Source: Acidimicrobiaceae bacterium
Lineage (GTDB): Bacteria > Actinomycetota > Acidimicrobiia > Acidimicrobiales > Bog-793
DNA length: 6,646 nt
Assembly: GCA_003170375.1 (NCBI GenBank)
Contig: PMZN01000184.1
Location: 10,713 to 17,358, forward strand
Direction of reading: 5' to 3'
The notes under the pieces are model-generated. The model did not search any database. It was not told where the DNA came from and was given only the letters and a program-made list of their open reading frames with translations. Both the position numbers and the translations under genes were made by a program. Positions 6,391 through 6,646 of the stretch are shown piece after piece; position 1 is the stretch's first letter, and each line of letters opens with the position of its first letter.

Positions 6391-6646
6391 TCAGAGGCGC
6401 CGTAGCACGGTGACGACCTTGCCGTAGATCACGACCTGATCGGCGGCGAGCTCCATCTCGGCGTAGGCGGGGTTGGACGGCACGAGCACGACCTTCCCGC
6501 GCCGCTTGCGGAGCGTCTTGACGGTCGCCTCGTCTTCGCCGATGCCGGCGACGACCACGTCGCCCGACTCCGCTTCAGGCTGGCGGCGCACCACGACGAA
6601 GTCGCCGTCGAGGATTCCGGCCTCGATCATCGAATCCCCGCGAACC
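6391..6646 (-). CDS. lexA: SOS repressor LexA, C-terminal protease domain (N-terminus off the window)
   Basis: LexA represses DNA-repair genes and cleaves itself when RecA filaments form on single-stranded DNA. Only the last 85 codons are visible. They read VRGDSMIEAGILDGDF at the window edge, with the catalytic Ser in GDSM (codon at 6631-6633), then ATVKTLRKR carrying the catalytic Lys, and PSNPAYAEMEL near the end, finishing with YGKVVTVLRRL. This is the S24 peptidase fold of LexA. The wHTH DNA-binding domain and the Ala-Gly self-cleavage site lie beyond base 6646, as does the promoter with any SOS box. An ATG at 6630 is internal, since conserved residues precede it. UmuD-like and phage repressor relatives share the fold, but the sequence and the actinobacterial miaA-dapF-hflX context favour LexA. 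Confidence 0.93.
   Translation of the reverse strand, partial: VRGDSMIEAGILDGDFVVVRRQPEAESGDVVVAGIGEDEATVKTLRKRRGKVVLVPSNPAYAEMELAADQVVIYGKVVTVLRRL

Noticed and set aside
6391..6646. SOS box or LexA self-cleavage site
   Set aside because: The lexA promoter and the cleavage-site region lie beyond the right edge, and I saw no LexA operator elsewhere in the window.

Overview
This is a GC-rich, densely packed chromosomal segment with seven protein-coding genes: six on the plus strand and one, at the right edge, on the minus strand. The order is miaA (5' end off the window), dapF, hflX, dapC, dapD, dapE, then convergent lexA (its N-terminal part off the window). GC richness, GTG starts, 1-4 base stop/start overlaps and actinobacterial-type DapC and DapE sequences point to Actinomycetota. 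My best guess is the class Acidimicrobiia, from recollection of similar protein sequences, not from a search. I see no RNA genes, CRISPR arrays, mobile elements or signs of recent transfer.

Bases 1-3088 hold miaA-dapF-hflX, joined by a TGATG overlap (miaA/dapF) and a GTGA overlap (dapF/hflX). dapC follows hflX closely. A 165-base gap (4296-4460) then precedes dapD. It contains no convincing gene but ends in a TANNNT box 7 bases before the dapD ATG, the geometry of a leaderless promoter. dapE overlaps dapD by GTGA. A perfect 7-bp inverted repeat that includes the dapE stop codon lies between dapE and lexA and may terminate transcription from both sides.

Together dapD, dapC, dapE and dapF supply all four steps of the succinylase route from tetrahydrodipicolinate to meso-diaminopimelate, the precursor of lysine and, in many bacteria, of peptidoglycan. 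miaA (tRNA A37 prenylation) and hflX (ribosome-splitting GTPase) are translation and stress functions. lexA is the SOS repressor. In mycobacteria miaA, dapF and hflX are adjacent and lexA is close by, so this looks like that ancestral actinobacterial neighbourhood with the dapCDE genes placed between hflX and lexA.

I found no new multi-gene system. The points most worth a second look are active-site departures in two enzymes of the same pathway: DapF has Ser where the first catalytic Cys is expected, and DapD has Met where a proposed catalytic Glu is expected. The probable leaderless dapD promoter and the mixed ancestry of the dap genes are the next most interesting.
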